From CAZPUI01 sp964415525 (GTDB lineage: Bacteria; Acidobacteriota; Holophagae; Holophagales; Holophagaceae): a stretch of 41,027 bases of DNA. The notes under the pieces were generated by a model that was given only the letters and a program-made list of their open reading frames with translations, was not told the origin of the DNA and made no database searches. The translations under genes were made by a program, and so were the position numbers. Of this stretch, positions 17,499-24,866 are shown one piece after another. How positions within the stretch are numbered: position 1 is the first letter of the stretch; every line of letters starts with the position of its first letter. Location of the stretch: the NCBI GenBank assembly GCA_964415525.1, contig CAYQAS010000030.1, forward strand, positions 1 to 41,027, given 5' to 3'.

Positions 17499-19141
17499 CC
17501 CTCGCCTGGCTCCTGCCCGCGGTCCTGCTTTCCGCGGCGGATCCTGCGCCGGTGGTGGTGCGGGCCAAGCTCCCCAAAGGGGGGGCTGTGTCGGTGCGTC
17601 TCGTGTTCCGCAAAGGCGTGCAGGTGGATGGAGCCGCGCTCCCCAAGGCCTTCCTGGCAGAGCGAGCCCAGGGCTGGGTGGCCTACGACGCCCTCACGCC
17701 TGCGGGGAAACGCTGGGCCCTGGAGGCGCTTTGGCCCGAGGATGTGTGGCGCAAGGACGAGGTCCTGCACAAGGTGCGCCATCCGGAGCTCGAATCCATC
17801 TGGCTGATGGCCGCCCTCTTTCACGGACGCGGGCAGGCCTACGACCTGCTTCAGGAAGCTAACCCGAAGCTTCCCGAAAAGCTGCGGAAGGGCGACGTCT
17901 GGCGGATTCCACGCACGGTAATCAGCCGCGAGCTGGGAGGTCTTGGGCGAGCCCAGGTGGAGCGCGCCCAGCCCGAGGATGAGTTGGACGATGAGGCACG
18001 CGTGGGCGCCTATCGGGCGCTGCTGACATACGGCAGCGACGAAAAGGGACGCTACGCCGCCTACCGCCTGCGCAAGGGCGAGGCGCTCTACAGCAGCGTG
18101 GTGATGCGCTATACGGATCGCGTGGATCCCAAGGACGTGCATGAGCTCGCTCAGGACTTGGCCAAGCGGGCGGGCATCGAGGACGTCCGGGCCATTCCCG
18201 CGGGCACCGAGATCCGCATTCCGGTGGAACACTTGGCGGCGCCCTTCCAGGTGGAAGGGGCTCCGGCCCTCGTGGAAGAACGGGAGGTACGGGAGGAGGT
18301 GCGGCGCACCACGCGCCTCGACGCCGGTCCCCGGCTTCAAGGCGTCACGGTGGTGCTGGACGCCGGCCACGGCGGCATCGACATCGGCGCCAAGGCCAAC
18401 GGCGTCTGGGAATCCGATTTCGTATACGACATCGTCATGCGTGTGCGGCGCCTGCTCGAAGATGGGACGGAGGCGCGCATCGCGAGCACCATCCGTTATC
18501 CCGGGGTGGGGTTCAAGGCACGCGAGACCATCAAGAGTCCCGTGCGCGAGGCCCAGATCCTCACGGATCCGCCCTTCGACAACGATGGCGAGAGTCCCAA
18601 TGCCGTTTCGGTCCACCTGCGCTGGGTATTGGCGAACGACATCGTGGCGGGTCACGGCCTCAAGGGCGACGCCCGCAAGACCGTCTTCCTGAGCTTCCAC
18701 GCCGACAGCCTGCACCCAAGTGCCCGGGGCACCATGGTCTATGTGCCTGGGGCCTCCGGCGTCCCTGCGACCTTCGCCTTGGGGGCGGGCCGGCTGCCCA
18801 AGGTGGCAGAGGCGGCGCGGGGGGCCAAGGTGGCCTTCAGCGGCAAGGAGCGCATCCAGGGCGAGGCCCGGAGCCGTCTGCTGGCGGAGGCCTTGGTGAA
18901 GGCCCTCCACAAGGAGGATCTGCCCGTTCACGCCAACCGCCCCATTCGCAACGTGATTCGGCGCGGCAAGAAGAGCTTCGTTCCTGCCGTGATCCGCTAC
19001 AGCGCCGCCAGTGCCAAGATGCTGGTGGAGGTCTGCAACCTGCAGAACGAAGGCGACGCAGAGCAGCTCCGGGATCCGGACTACCGGGAGCGCTACGCGC
19101 TGGCGGTGGTCAAGGCGCTTCGGAGTTATTTCGGGAAATAG
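17486..19141 (+). CDS. N-acetylmuramoyl-L-alanine amidase (Amidase_3) with LysM-like repeats
   Basis: 551 residues from the ATG at 17486; an upstream in-frame extension is Arg/Pro-rich and overlaps the previous gene, so it is rejected. Signal peptide MGGLTLAWLLPAVLLSAADP. Two LysM-like units, about 95-145 (KVRHPELESIWLMAALFHG to KGDVWRIP) and about 195-245 (LRKGEALYSSVVMRYTD to AGTEIRIP), could bind peptidoglycan. Amidase_3 catalytic domain about 285-551: VVLDAGHGGIDIGAKANG with the first zinc His, a Glu in VWESDF, FLSFHADS with the second His, and MLVEVCNLQNEGDA with the catalytic Glu. It cleaves the amide between MurNAc and the stem peptide. Its tail overlaps the convergent membrane-protein gene by 32 bp. 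Confidence 0.92.
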   Translation: MGGLTLAWLLPAVLLSAADPAPVVVRAKLPKGGAVSVRLVFRKGVQVDGAALPKAFLAERAQGWVAYDALTPAGKRWALEALWPEDVWRKDEVLHKVRHPELESIWLMAALFHGRGQAYDLLQEANPKLPEKLRKGDVWRIPRTVISRELGGLGRAQVERAQPEDELDDEARVGAYRALLTYGSDEKGRYAAYRLRKGEALYSSVVMRYTDRVDPKDVHELAQDLAKRAGIEDVRAIPAGTEIRIPVEHLAAPFQVEGAPALVEEREVREEVRRTTRLDAGPRLQGVTVVLDAGHGGIDIGAKANGVWESDFVYDIVMRVRRLLEDGTEARIASTIRYPGVGFKARETIKSPVREAQILTDPPFDNDGESPNAVSVHLRWVLANDIVAGHGLKGDARKTVFLSFHADSLHPSARGTMVYVPGASGVPATFALGAGRLPKVAEAARGAKVAFSGKERIQGEARSRLLAEALVKALHKEDLPVHANRPIRNVIRRGKKSFVPAVIRYSAASAKMLVEVCNLQNEGDAEQLRDPDYRERYALAVVKALRSYFGK

Positions 19142-19835
19142 TGGCGGTGCGCGCTTCCAGGTGGTGGAAGAGGCCTAGGATTGCGAGCGAGAAGCCCAGC
19201 TCCATGAGTCCTGCGACAGCGTAGGAACCCCAGAAGATCGGCCTCACGAGGCGGTCCAGGGGTGTCGGGTTGGGGAAGGCCAGGACGAGCACAAAGAGCA
19301 CCAGGAGGGCGCCCGCGAGGTAGACGAGGCCTAGGAAGCCGCCCACGGCCAGCATGCCGATGCGGTTCTGGATGGAGAGGACGAAGCTGCCGCGGGCCGC
19401 GTCCCGCAGGCTCTCGCCCCGAAGCAGGATGCGGTAGGGCGTCCAGCCGAAGGCGAAGAGGAAGAGCAGCCCCGGCAGGACAAAGGCTGACAAGCCGAGG
19501 ACGACAAAGATGCTCAAGAGGACCTTGGCCAGGCAGGCGAGCAACCAGCGGCGCTCGAAGCCGTCCCGCCAGTCTGCTGATGGATTGGTGGGATCGTCCT
19601 TCAGCTCGGCGTCCATGCAGGCCAGGAAGCGGGGCACGAGATAGGCGTTCAGGGGCAGGGGCGCGGCGAGTCCCAGCAGGAGATTCGCCTCAAGGCTGTC
19701 GGGCAGGCGGAACGCCACTTGCAATGCAGGACCGAGGAGGGAAAGGAATACAGAGAGGGCGATCAGCGCCAGGGCCCATTTCCAGTGACGCACGGCCTGG
19801 ATGAAGGGAGCGAGAAGGGTAGCTGCAAGGTCCAT
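19110..19835 (-). CDS. Multipass membrane protein of unknown function
   Basis: 241 residues from the ATG at 19833-19835; the frame is open further upstream but runs antisense through algH. Five or six hydrophobic segments: WALALIALSVFLSLLG, LLLGLAAPLPLNAYLV, KVLLSIFVVLGLSAFVLPGL, LAVGGFLGLVYLAGALLVLF and YAVAGLMELGFSLAILGLF. A loop containing GWTPYRILLRGESLRDAARG precedes the last pair, a pattern seen in glycerophosphoryl-diester/YciC-like membrane domains. No catalytic residues are visible. Divergent from algH. Confidence 0.75.
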   Translation of the reverse strand: MDLAATLLAPFIQAVRHWKWALALIALSVFLSLLGPALQVAFRLPDSLEANLLLGLAAPLPLNAYLVPRFLACMDAELKDDPTNPSADWRDGFERRWLLACLAKVLLSIFVVLGLSAFVLPGLLFLFAFGWTPYRILLRGESLRDAARGSFVLSIQNRIGMLAVGGFLGLVYLAGALLVLFVLVLAFPNPTPLDRLVRPIFWGSYAVAGLMELGFSLAILGLFHHLEARTATISRNNSEAP

Positions 19836-19866
19836 CCTTCGAGGGTAGCGCGGTATGATTCCCCCC

Positions 19867-20376
19867 ATGCAGCCCATGGCCCCCTGCCTGCTCCTCGCGA
19901 GCCCACTCCTGATGGACCCCAACTTCATCCATGCCGTCGTGCTGCTCATCGAGCACGACGAGGGCGGTGCCATGGGGATCATGCTGAATCGGCCGCTCCC
20001 CATGACCCTCTCTCACATCTGCGAGGAGAGCCACCTCATCTACGCCGGGAGCGAGGACGATGTGGCCTTCCGCGGCGGGCCGGTGGAACCGCACCGTGGC
20101 ATCATCCTGGTGCGTGGCGGGCTGCCGACGGAGGAAGACACGGTGCTCGATTTCACGGACTTCGTGAGCTTCCGGAAGGACCTTCTGGAGACGCTGCTGC
20201 TGGATCCCGAGGCCCGGTTCCGGCTGTTCCTCGGCTATGCGGGATGGGCGCCGGGCCAGTTGGAGCAGGAAATGGCCCAGGGGGCCTGGGCGCGGCTGCC
20301 GCTACAGCCGGACTGGCTGATGGATGCCGAGCCCAAGACCCTCTGGCAGCGGGCCATCCAGGGCATGCCGGACTGA
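19867..20376 (+). CDS. algH: YqgE/AlgH family protein
   Basis: 169 residues. LLLASPLLMDPNFIHAVVLL matches the family N-terminus, followed by HDEGGAMGIMLNRPL, the family signature, and FRGGPVEPHRG and LFLGYAGWAPGQLEQEM further on. The molecular role of this conserved family is unsettled; it was first linked to alginate regulation in Pseudomonas. ATGs at 19855, 19867 and 19876 are possible; 19867 best matches family length. No ribosome site precedes it, but TATGAT at 19854-19859 lies at -10 distance, so the message may be leaderless. Confidence 0.93.
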   Translation: MQPMAPCLLLASPLLMDPNFIHAVVLLIEHDEGGAMGIMLNRPLPMTLSHICEESHLIYAGSEDDVAFRGGPVEPHRGIILVRGGLPTEEDTVLDFTDFVSFRKDLLETLLLDPEARFRLFLGYAGWAPGQLEQEMAQGAWARLPLQPDWLMDAEPKTLWQRAIQGMPD

Positions 20377-20384
20377 CAATATGA

Positions 20385-20457
20385 GGGGGGACCGCCCGGT
20401 CGCTACGCGCCCTCTGCGTCCTCCCTCCTTCTCCCCACGTGGTGTCCGGGCCAAGCC
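20385..20457. repeat. Dispersed palindromic repeat, copy C (intergenic)
   Basis: About 73 bases filling most of the gap between the algH stop and the convergent DUF2344 stop. Read on the minus strand it starts GGCTTGGCCC and ends GGGCGGTCCCC, with CCACGTGGGG, AGGACGCAGAGGGCG and AGCGACCGGGCGG between. It aligns along its length with copies inside larC (31682-31749) and cca (39487-39557). The ends GGGGGGACCG and the internal GGGAGGACG are an imperfect inverted pair, so a stem is likely. Confidence 0.7.
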
Positions 20458-20475
20458 AGGCCACCCGCGTCTGAT

Positions 20476-21546
20476 TCAGCCGCCCATGACCAGGGTGTCG
20501 TCGTCGCTGTCTTCCTCGACGCGCAGGCCGGGGGCCTCCTCCAGGAGCACAGCGTCCTCGTAGAGGTTGGAGAGCTTCGTCTCGTAGCGGTACTGGTTCT
20601 CCAGCTTCGGATCCCGGGCCAGGACCACCTCGAGGCGGACGAGCCCCGTGATCTCCGTCGGTTCCACGTCCAGAATGCCCGCCAGGAGCTTCTGAGGGTT
20701 GAGGGCGGCCCCTCCCGCCAGGTGGGTGGTGAGACACAGCTCCCGGGCCTCCCAGCGGGCCTCTACGACGTGGAATCGGACGTCTACCCGCTTCACCATC
20801 TTTCGGCCACCCACCTTGCCGGACTTCTCGATCTCGAAGCGCTCCGCCGCCAGGAAATCCGCGATGCGGCGCCGGGCCTCGGCGAGTCGCTCGTCAGGGC
20901 AGGTCCAGGACCAGTGCCCAAGGACGCAGAGCTCCAGAACCGGTGTGGAGATGGTAGGCACCTCCTCTCCGGCCAGCACCCGCAGGCCCTCGGGCAGGTG
21001 GTGATTGAGGAGGGCGGGCAAGGCCTTCATCGGGATGGAGAGCGGCTCTCGCAGGGTGGCGTCGGCCCATTCCAGGCGACCCTCCACAGTGAGCGGCAAG
21101 GGGTGACCCAGGTGAAGCACAGGGCGAGGTGATTTTTCGAGGCCCATGGCGATGGGCAGACCAGCCTCCAGGAACGCCTTGGCGAGGGCTGCGCTGAGGG
21201 CGCCGGGATTGAGCTGCGTGGCCGCTCCGCGCACCTCGAACCTCAAGCGGAGCAGCCGCTTTCGCGGATCCTGCTGCCATTGCGCCATGCGACGGTCCCG
21301 GGACTTGGCCACCACAACCTCCATTCGCACCCGGATGGCGCCCCAGCCGTGTCCCTTCTCCTGGGAGAGCTTCGGGTGTCGTGCCTTCAGCGCCCGAAGG
21401 GCAGCCTCCAATTGGCCGGCGACTTCCAGCTCCCGGAGCAGGGGTTGCAGGTGTGCGGGTTCGGGTGCGGCTTCCTCAAGGCGCATTTGGAAACGCACCA
21501 GGGGCGAAGGAGCCGCAATGGGGTCAGAGGACAGGGACTTGGACAT
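20476..21546 (-). CDS. Stand-alone DUF2344 (radical SAM-associated) protein
   Basis: 356 residues from the ATG at 21544-21546, chosen for GGAAGG five bases upstream; another ATG lies at 21561. Residues about 85-330 match the TIGR03936/DUF2344 domain: LRLRFEVRGAATQLNPGALS, LPIAMGLEKSPRPVLHLGHP, LNHHLPEGLRVL, and a Lys-rich KSGKVGGRKMVKRVDVRFHV strand. In most genomes this domain is fused or adjacent to a B12-binding radical SAM protein (TIGR03960) near ribonuclease E/G; here neither is present nearby. N-terminal 80 residues are helical and unassigned. Function is unknown. Confidence 0.8.
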   Translation of the reverse strand: MSKSLSSDPIAAPSPLVRFQMRLEEAAPEPAHLQPLLRELEVAGQLEAALRALKARHPKLSQEKGHGWGAIRVRMEVVVAKSRDRRMAQWQQDPRKRLLRLRFEVRGAATQLNPGALSAALAKAFLEAGLPIAMGLEKSPRPVLHLGHPLPLTVEGRLEWADATLREPLSIPMKALPALLNHHLPEGLRVLAGEEVPTISTPVLELCVLGHWSWTCPDERLAEARRRIADFLAAERFEIEKSGKVGGRKMVKRVDVRFHVVEARWEARELCLTTHLAGGAALNPQKLLAGILDVEPTEITGLVRLEVVLARDPKLENQYRYETKLSNLYEDAVLLEEAPGLRVEEDSDDDTLVMGG

Positions 21547-21985
21547 CGAAACCTTCCGCATGCCAGTATGCCCGAGGTGAGATCACATGGATGCAAGTGA
21601 AGAAATAAAAAAAGATGAGACCTGTTTCCGCAGGGTGTGTGGATCCAGCGGTGGAGACCGTGCGCTGAGCTTTGAGAAAGCAGGTGTTTATCGGATTGCT
21701 ACATTTTCAGTGCACTCGGCGGACTTGAATTTTGTCGAAGGGTCCGCCCGGGAAGGGGCTCCGGGGGCTGTGTGGTTGGTTTGGAATAAATCGGCATTGC
21801 ATGCTGCTGGGGCGTTGACTGTGGATTCGTGTAAAAGCGGCCGGGATGAGCACGCGAGGGCACCAGCCGGAGCGCCGGGGAGGCAGGGGGCAGCGCCCTG
21901 GTCGTGAACGCGAACGAAGGCGGCGGCCCTGTGGACTGCCGCCTTCGTTCGCGTTCGGGCTCGCTTTTCGAGAGGCCCTGAAGGA
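21547..21985. other. Intergenic region, AT-rich, with large palindrome
   Basis: About 440 bases between two minus-strand genes. The part from 21590 to 21840 is clearly less GC-rich than the flanks and includes short A/T runs. A weak plus-strand frame of about 106 codons crosses it, without a ribosome site and ending in Arg/Gly-rich sequence; I do not call it. It should contain the promoter of the DUF2344 gene, but no hexamer pair is convincing. Confidence 0.6.
21906..21956. terminator. Perfect 19-bp inverted repeat downstream of the rodZ-like operon
   Basis: Arms 21906-21924 and 21938-21956 are exact reverse complements, with a 13-base loop. It lies about 30 bases after the last stop codon (21986) of the minus-strand operon. 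No U-run follows on the minus strand; TTTT occurs eight bases past the stem on the plus strand. A strong transcript-end structure or terminator is likely. Confidence 0.65.
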
Positions 21986-23095
21986 TCAACTCTTGTTGAG
22001 CCGCTGGGTCATGATGCGGCCCGCCTCCCGGCGGAGGACCTCCGCGATGTTCCGATCGTGGGCCATCTGCCGCAGGTCGAAGTCCGTGAATCGCTTGAGA
22101 TGCGTGAGACTGAGGGCCAGCGGGGTCTTGGGGTTCTGGACCAGATTCTTGATGATCTGGTACTTCCGGGTCCACTCCCGACTGGTGCCGATGGTGCGCA
22201 GCACCTCCTCGTTCACGCTGCGCATCTGGGAGATGTAGGTGATCTCGGCTTCGGTGATCCGCGGATTGCGCAGCACGTTCATCTGGATGACACGGTTGGC
22301 TTCGCGGATCAGGTTGACCCGCTCCTCCTTGCCGCCCTTGATGGCCAGAATGGCCTTCTGGTTGGGATTCAGCTTCAGGATGCGCTGGGCCACGGAGACG
22401 AAGCGGCCTTCTGCCTCGTCCAGCAGACCATCCAGCAGCTCGCGGGCGGCGTCGTCCAGCGGCGCGGGAGCGGGCTTGTACTTGATCTCCGCCTCGACGG
22501 AATCCGCTTCGCCAGAGGCCATGGGAAGGGGCAGTTCGCTCCAGGCCCGATCCAAGTGACCGGCTTCCACCGCGTCGATGATCTCCAGGCGGTCGCCGGC
22601 GATCTCCTCTGAGATCAGGTGGAGGACGTCCCGTCGAAACTCGTTGATGCGGCGCTTGAGGTTGTATTCGCAGTCCGGATGGGTCTCGATGAGGTCGAGG
22701 ATGCCGGGGCGCTCCAGCCAGAAGACCTGATTGTTGAGCGGGATGTCCAGGGAAGAGCCCGGCAGGTGCGGGATGACGCGCTCCATCCACTCAGAGGTGA
22801 AGTTCTCGTGCAGGAGCACGGTCTCCAGCAGGGAGGGCTCCTTGCGGTGGACAGCGATAACACCGAGGACTTCCGGTGGCTCCACCGGTCCGATGATGGC
22901 GCTTTGGAGCACACCTTCCGGCATGGCCGTCAGGGTTTCCACGGCCTTCTCGGCGAAGGGCGTCTCCTGGAAGATGGCGTGAGACAGCGCGTGGAGCAGC
23001 TCCAGGGTCGGAAGGGGCAGCCCGCCCCCCACCAGGGCCTGCGCCATCGGCTCCGGCAGTTGTCCTTCCAGGAACTTCTGGAGGATAGGGTTCAT
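21986..23095 (-). CDS. Conserved helical-repeat protein of unknown function
   Basis: 369 residues, soluble, almost wholly helical. The C-terminal 150 residues carry recurring units that look like degenerate HEAT-type repeats: AIKGGKEERVNLIREANRVI, LRNPRITEAEITYISQMRSV, LRTIGTSREWTRKYQIIKNL and NPKTPLALSLTHLKRFTD. I recall similar proteins in acidobacteria and deltaproteobacteria but know no assigned function. Starts 10 bp after the rodZ-like gene, so it is the last gene of the NtrC-like/moxR/rodZ-like operon. A scaffold role is a guess from fold and context. Confidence 0.8.
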   Translation of the reverse strand: MNPILQKFLEGQLPEPMAQALVGGGLPLPTLELLHALSHAIFQETPFAEKAVETLTAMPEGVLQSAIIGPVEPPEVLGVIAVHRKEPSLLETVLLHENFTSEWMERVIPHLPGSSLDIPLNNQVFWLERPGILDLIETHPDCEYNLKRRINEFRRDVLHLISEEIAGDRLEIIDAVEAGHLDRAWSELPLPMASGEADSVEAEIKYKPAPAPLDDAARELLDGLLDEAEGRFVSVAQRILKLNPNQKAILAIKGGKEERVNLIREANRVIQMNVLRNPRITEAEITYISQMRSVNEEVLRTIGTSREWTRKYQIIKNLVQNPKTPLALSLTHLKRFTDFDLRQMAHDRNIAEVLRREAGRIMTQRLNKS

Positions 23096-23105
23096 GGCGT
23101 CTCCC

Positions 23106-23897
23106 TCACTCGATCACATTCTCAGGCGGTAGGGTATCGGGGTTCCCGGTCGGGACGGGGGCGGGGGGAAGCACCCACGTGCCCTGGGCATCAAAGGTGC
23201 CGCTCCATGTCTCTCCGACGTGCCGACCGTGGCGTACGGGTCGGCCTGCCACTTCCACCATCGTGACCCCGGCGTTGTCGAGGATCAGGGTGAAGGGGCC
23301 GCGCACCCGCACACGCCAGGGCTCGGACACTCGCAGGGCCTGCTCCAGGCGCTGCTCTCCTGCCTCGATGCGGGCGGTGCCGGCATCGATGGCGCGCAGG
23401 ATCACCAATACGCCCTCGGCAGTCACGGGCGCCTCGGGAATCGCTTCACCGAGTACGGCGAAAGGTTGGTCCGTGACCCCCTGCGGCTGGATGAAAGCGC
23501 CCTGCTGCGCCACCTTCCGTGGGGGGGGCACCGCGCCGCGCTTAAGGTCTTTTCCAGGCATGAGCAGCCAGACGAGGACGAGGACCGATCCGAGGGCGAC
23601 GAGGGCGGTCATGGCCCGCTCCAGCTTGATCTGGCGGGGATCGGGAGGTTCCTGCTCGACTTCGCCCGGAACCGTTGCCCAGGCCTCCGGGAACGCCTCC
23701 AGGGAGCACTCCAGGCGCTCGGCCATCTGGCGCACCATCGGGCGCTCCTGGCCGGGAGGAATGACGTCCCAGCGCTCCTCCTCCACCGCCTGCAGCAGGT
23801 CTACGCGCCAGTGGAGTTCCCGGGCCATGGCCTCCAGGGAAAATCCCTTGGCGATGCGCAGTTCCCGCAGGTGCAGGCCGATGCCGGTCAGCGTCAC
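23106..23897 (-). CDS. RodZ-like protein (cytoplasmic HTH, one membrane helix, DUF4115)
   Basis: 263 residues from GTG at 23895-23897, which overlaps the moxR stop as GTGA; a second in-frame GTG is at 23906. N-terminal HTH_25 domain about 5-65 (GLHLRELRIAKGFSLEAMAR and WDVIPPGQERPMVRQMAERL). Membrane helix about 93-112 (MTALVALGSVLVLVWLLM). Pro-rich linker, then a periplasmic DUF4115-type beta domain about 160-240 (WRVRVRGPFTLILDNAGVTM). RodZ anchors MreB filaments to the membrane and shapes rod cells. The layout matches, but some proteins with the same layout are regulators. Operon with moxR is unusual for rodZ, so I keep it as RodZ-like. Confidence 0.8.
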   Translation of the reverse strand: MTLTGIGLHLRELRIAKGFSLEAMARELHWRVDLLQAVEEERWDVIPPGQERPMVRQMAERLECSLEAFPEAWATVPGEVEQEPPDPRQIKLERAMTALVALGSVLVLVWLLMPGKDLKRGAVPPPRKVAQQGAFIQPQGVTDQPFAVLGEAIPEAPVTAEGVLVILRAIDAGTARIEAGEQRLEQALRVSEPWRVRVRGPFTLILDNAGVTMVEVAGRPVRHGRHVGETWSGTFDAQGTWVLPPAPVPTGNPDTLPPENVIE

Positions 23898-24853
23898 GAC
23901 TTCCACCCCACGGGCACATCCGACATCGCGCGACCGAGCACTTCACGGCGGTCGTCCCGGTTCAGGCGCCGGTCATCCATGGTGCCGCGGTGGGCCATGA
24001 CGTCCGAGAAGGTGGACTGCAGGTCGTCCGGGGTGACGAAGTCGCGTCCGGCGAGCCAGGCTTCCGCCCTGGAGACTCCGAGCCACTGGGCTGCCGCGCG
24101 TGTGGAACAGAAGCCGCCGTCCTTGCGTACCCGCGCCACGACCCGCTCCAGGTAGTCGAGCACCCGGTCGGAGGCCTGGACTCGGCGCACATCGTCTCGC
24201 ACGGCTTTCCATTGTCCGGGATCGAGGACGGGGCGCAGATCGGAGAGTCGCTCCGAGCCCGCCTCATGCCGGAGCACCTTCCGTTCGGAGGCGGAATCGG
24301 CGTAGCCCATGTGCATGACGCAGGAGAAACGGTCCATCTGGCTCTCCGGCAGGGGGAAGGTGCCGGCGTGGTCCATGGGGTTCTGGGTCGCGATGACGAG
24401 AAAGGGCTCCGGCAGAGGATAGGTGGTGCGGTCCAGGGTGACCTGGCCCTCCACCATCACCTCCAGCATGGCGCTCTGGGTCTTGGGACCGATGCGGTTC
24501 AGCTCGTCCAGCAGCAGGACGTTGGCGAAGACGGGGCCGGGCTGGAAGCGGAAAGACTGCTCCTTGGCATCCCAGAGGTGCACCCCCAGCAGGTCTGAGG
24601 GCAGCAGGTCGTTGGTGCCCTGGACACGCTGGAAATTGCCCCCCAGGAGATGGCTGAGGCCCTTGGCGAGGGTGGTCTTGCCGACCCCCGGCAGATCCTC
24701 CAGCAGGAGATGACCCCCGGAGATGAGCACCGCCATGGCCCGCCGCACCTTGGCATCCTTCCCCACGACCACGCGACCGAGGGCTTCCACGCCCTGCAGG
24801 ACATGGGCGCGGAGAATCGCAGGCTCAAGGATTTCAGGGATGTGTTGGGACAT
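23894..24853 (-). CDS. MoxR-family AAA+ ATPase
   Basis: 319 residues. Walker A EDLPGVGKTT (Lys59), RVQGTNDLLPSDLLG segment, Walker B LLLDELNR, sensor-1 IATQNP, and PLPESQMDRF arginine-finger region. C-terminal lid with DFVTPDDLQ. MoxR proteins act as chaperones that activate or assemble partner complexes, usually with VWA-domain proteins encoded next door. Here no VWA or DUF58 gene follows; instead a RodZ-like gene overlaps its stop. It starts 13 bp after the NtrC-like regulator. Confidence 0.93.
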   Translation of the reverse strand: MSQHIPEILEPAILRAHVLQGVEALGRVVVGKDAKVRRAMAVLISGGHLLLEDLPGVGKTTLAKGLSHLLGGNFQRVQGTNDLLPSDLLGVHLWDAKEQSFRFQPGPVFANVLLLDELNRIGPKTQSAMLEVMVEGQVTLDRTTYPLPEPFLVIATQNPMDHAGTFPLPESQMDRFSCVMHMGYADSASERKVLRHEAGSERLSDLRPVLDPGQWKAVRDDVRRVQASDRVLDYLERVVARVRKDGGFCSTRAAAQWLGVSRAEAWLAGRDFVTPDDLQSTFSDVMAHRGTMDDRRLNRDDRREVLGRAMSDVPVGWKS

Positions 24854-24866
24854 GGAGCGAGGTCCT

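Noticed and set aside
16823..18931. 702-codon minus-strand frame opposite the rdgC-amidase operon
   Set aside because: Mirror frame of the amidase with its zinc motifs on the other strand; no coherent protein features.
21587..21907. 106-codon plus-strand frame in the AT-rich gap
   Set aside because: No ribosome site, no domain, and the last third is Arg/Gly/Ala-rich; crosses a palindrome. Left as intergenic.
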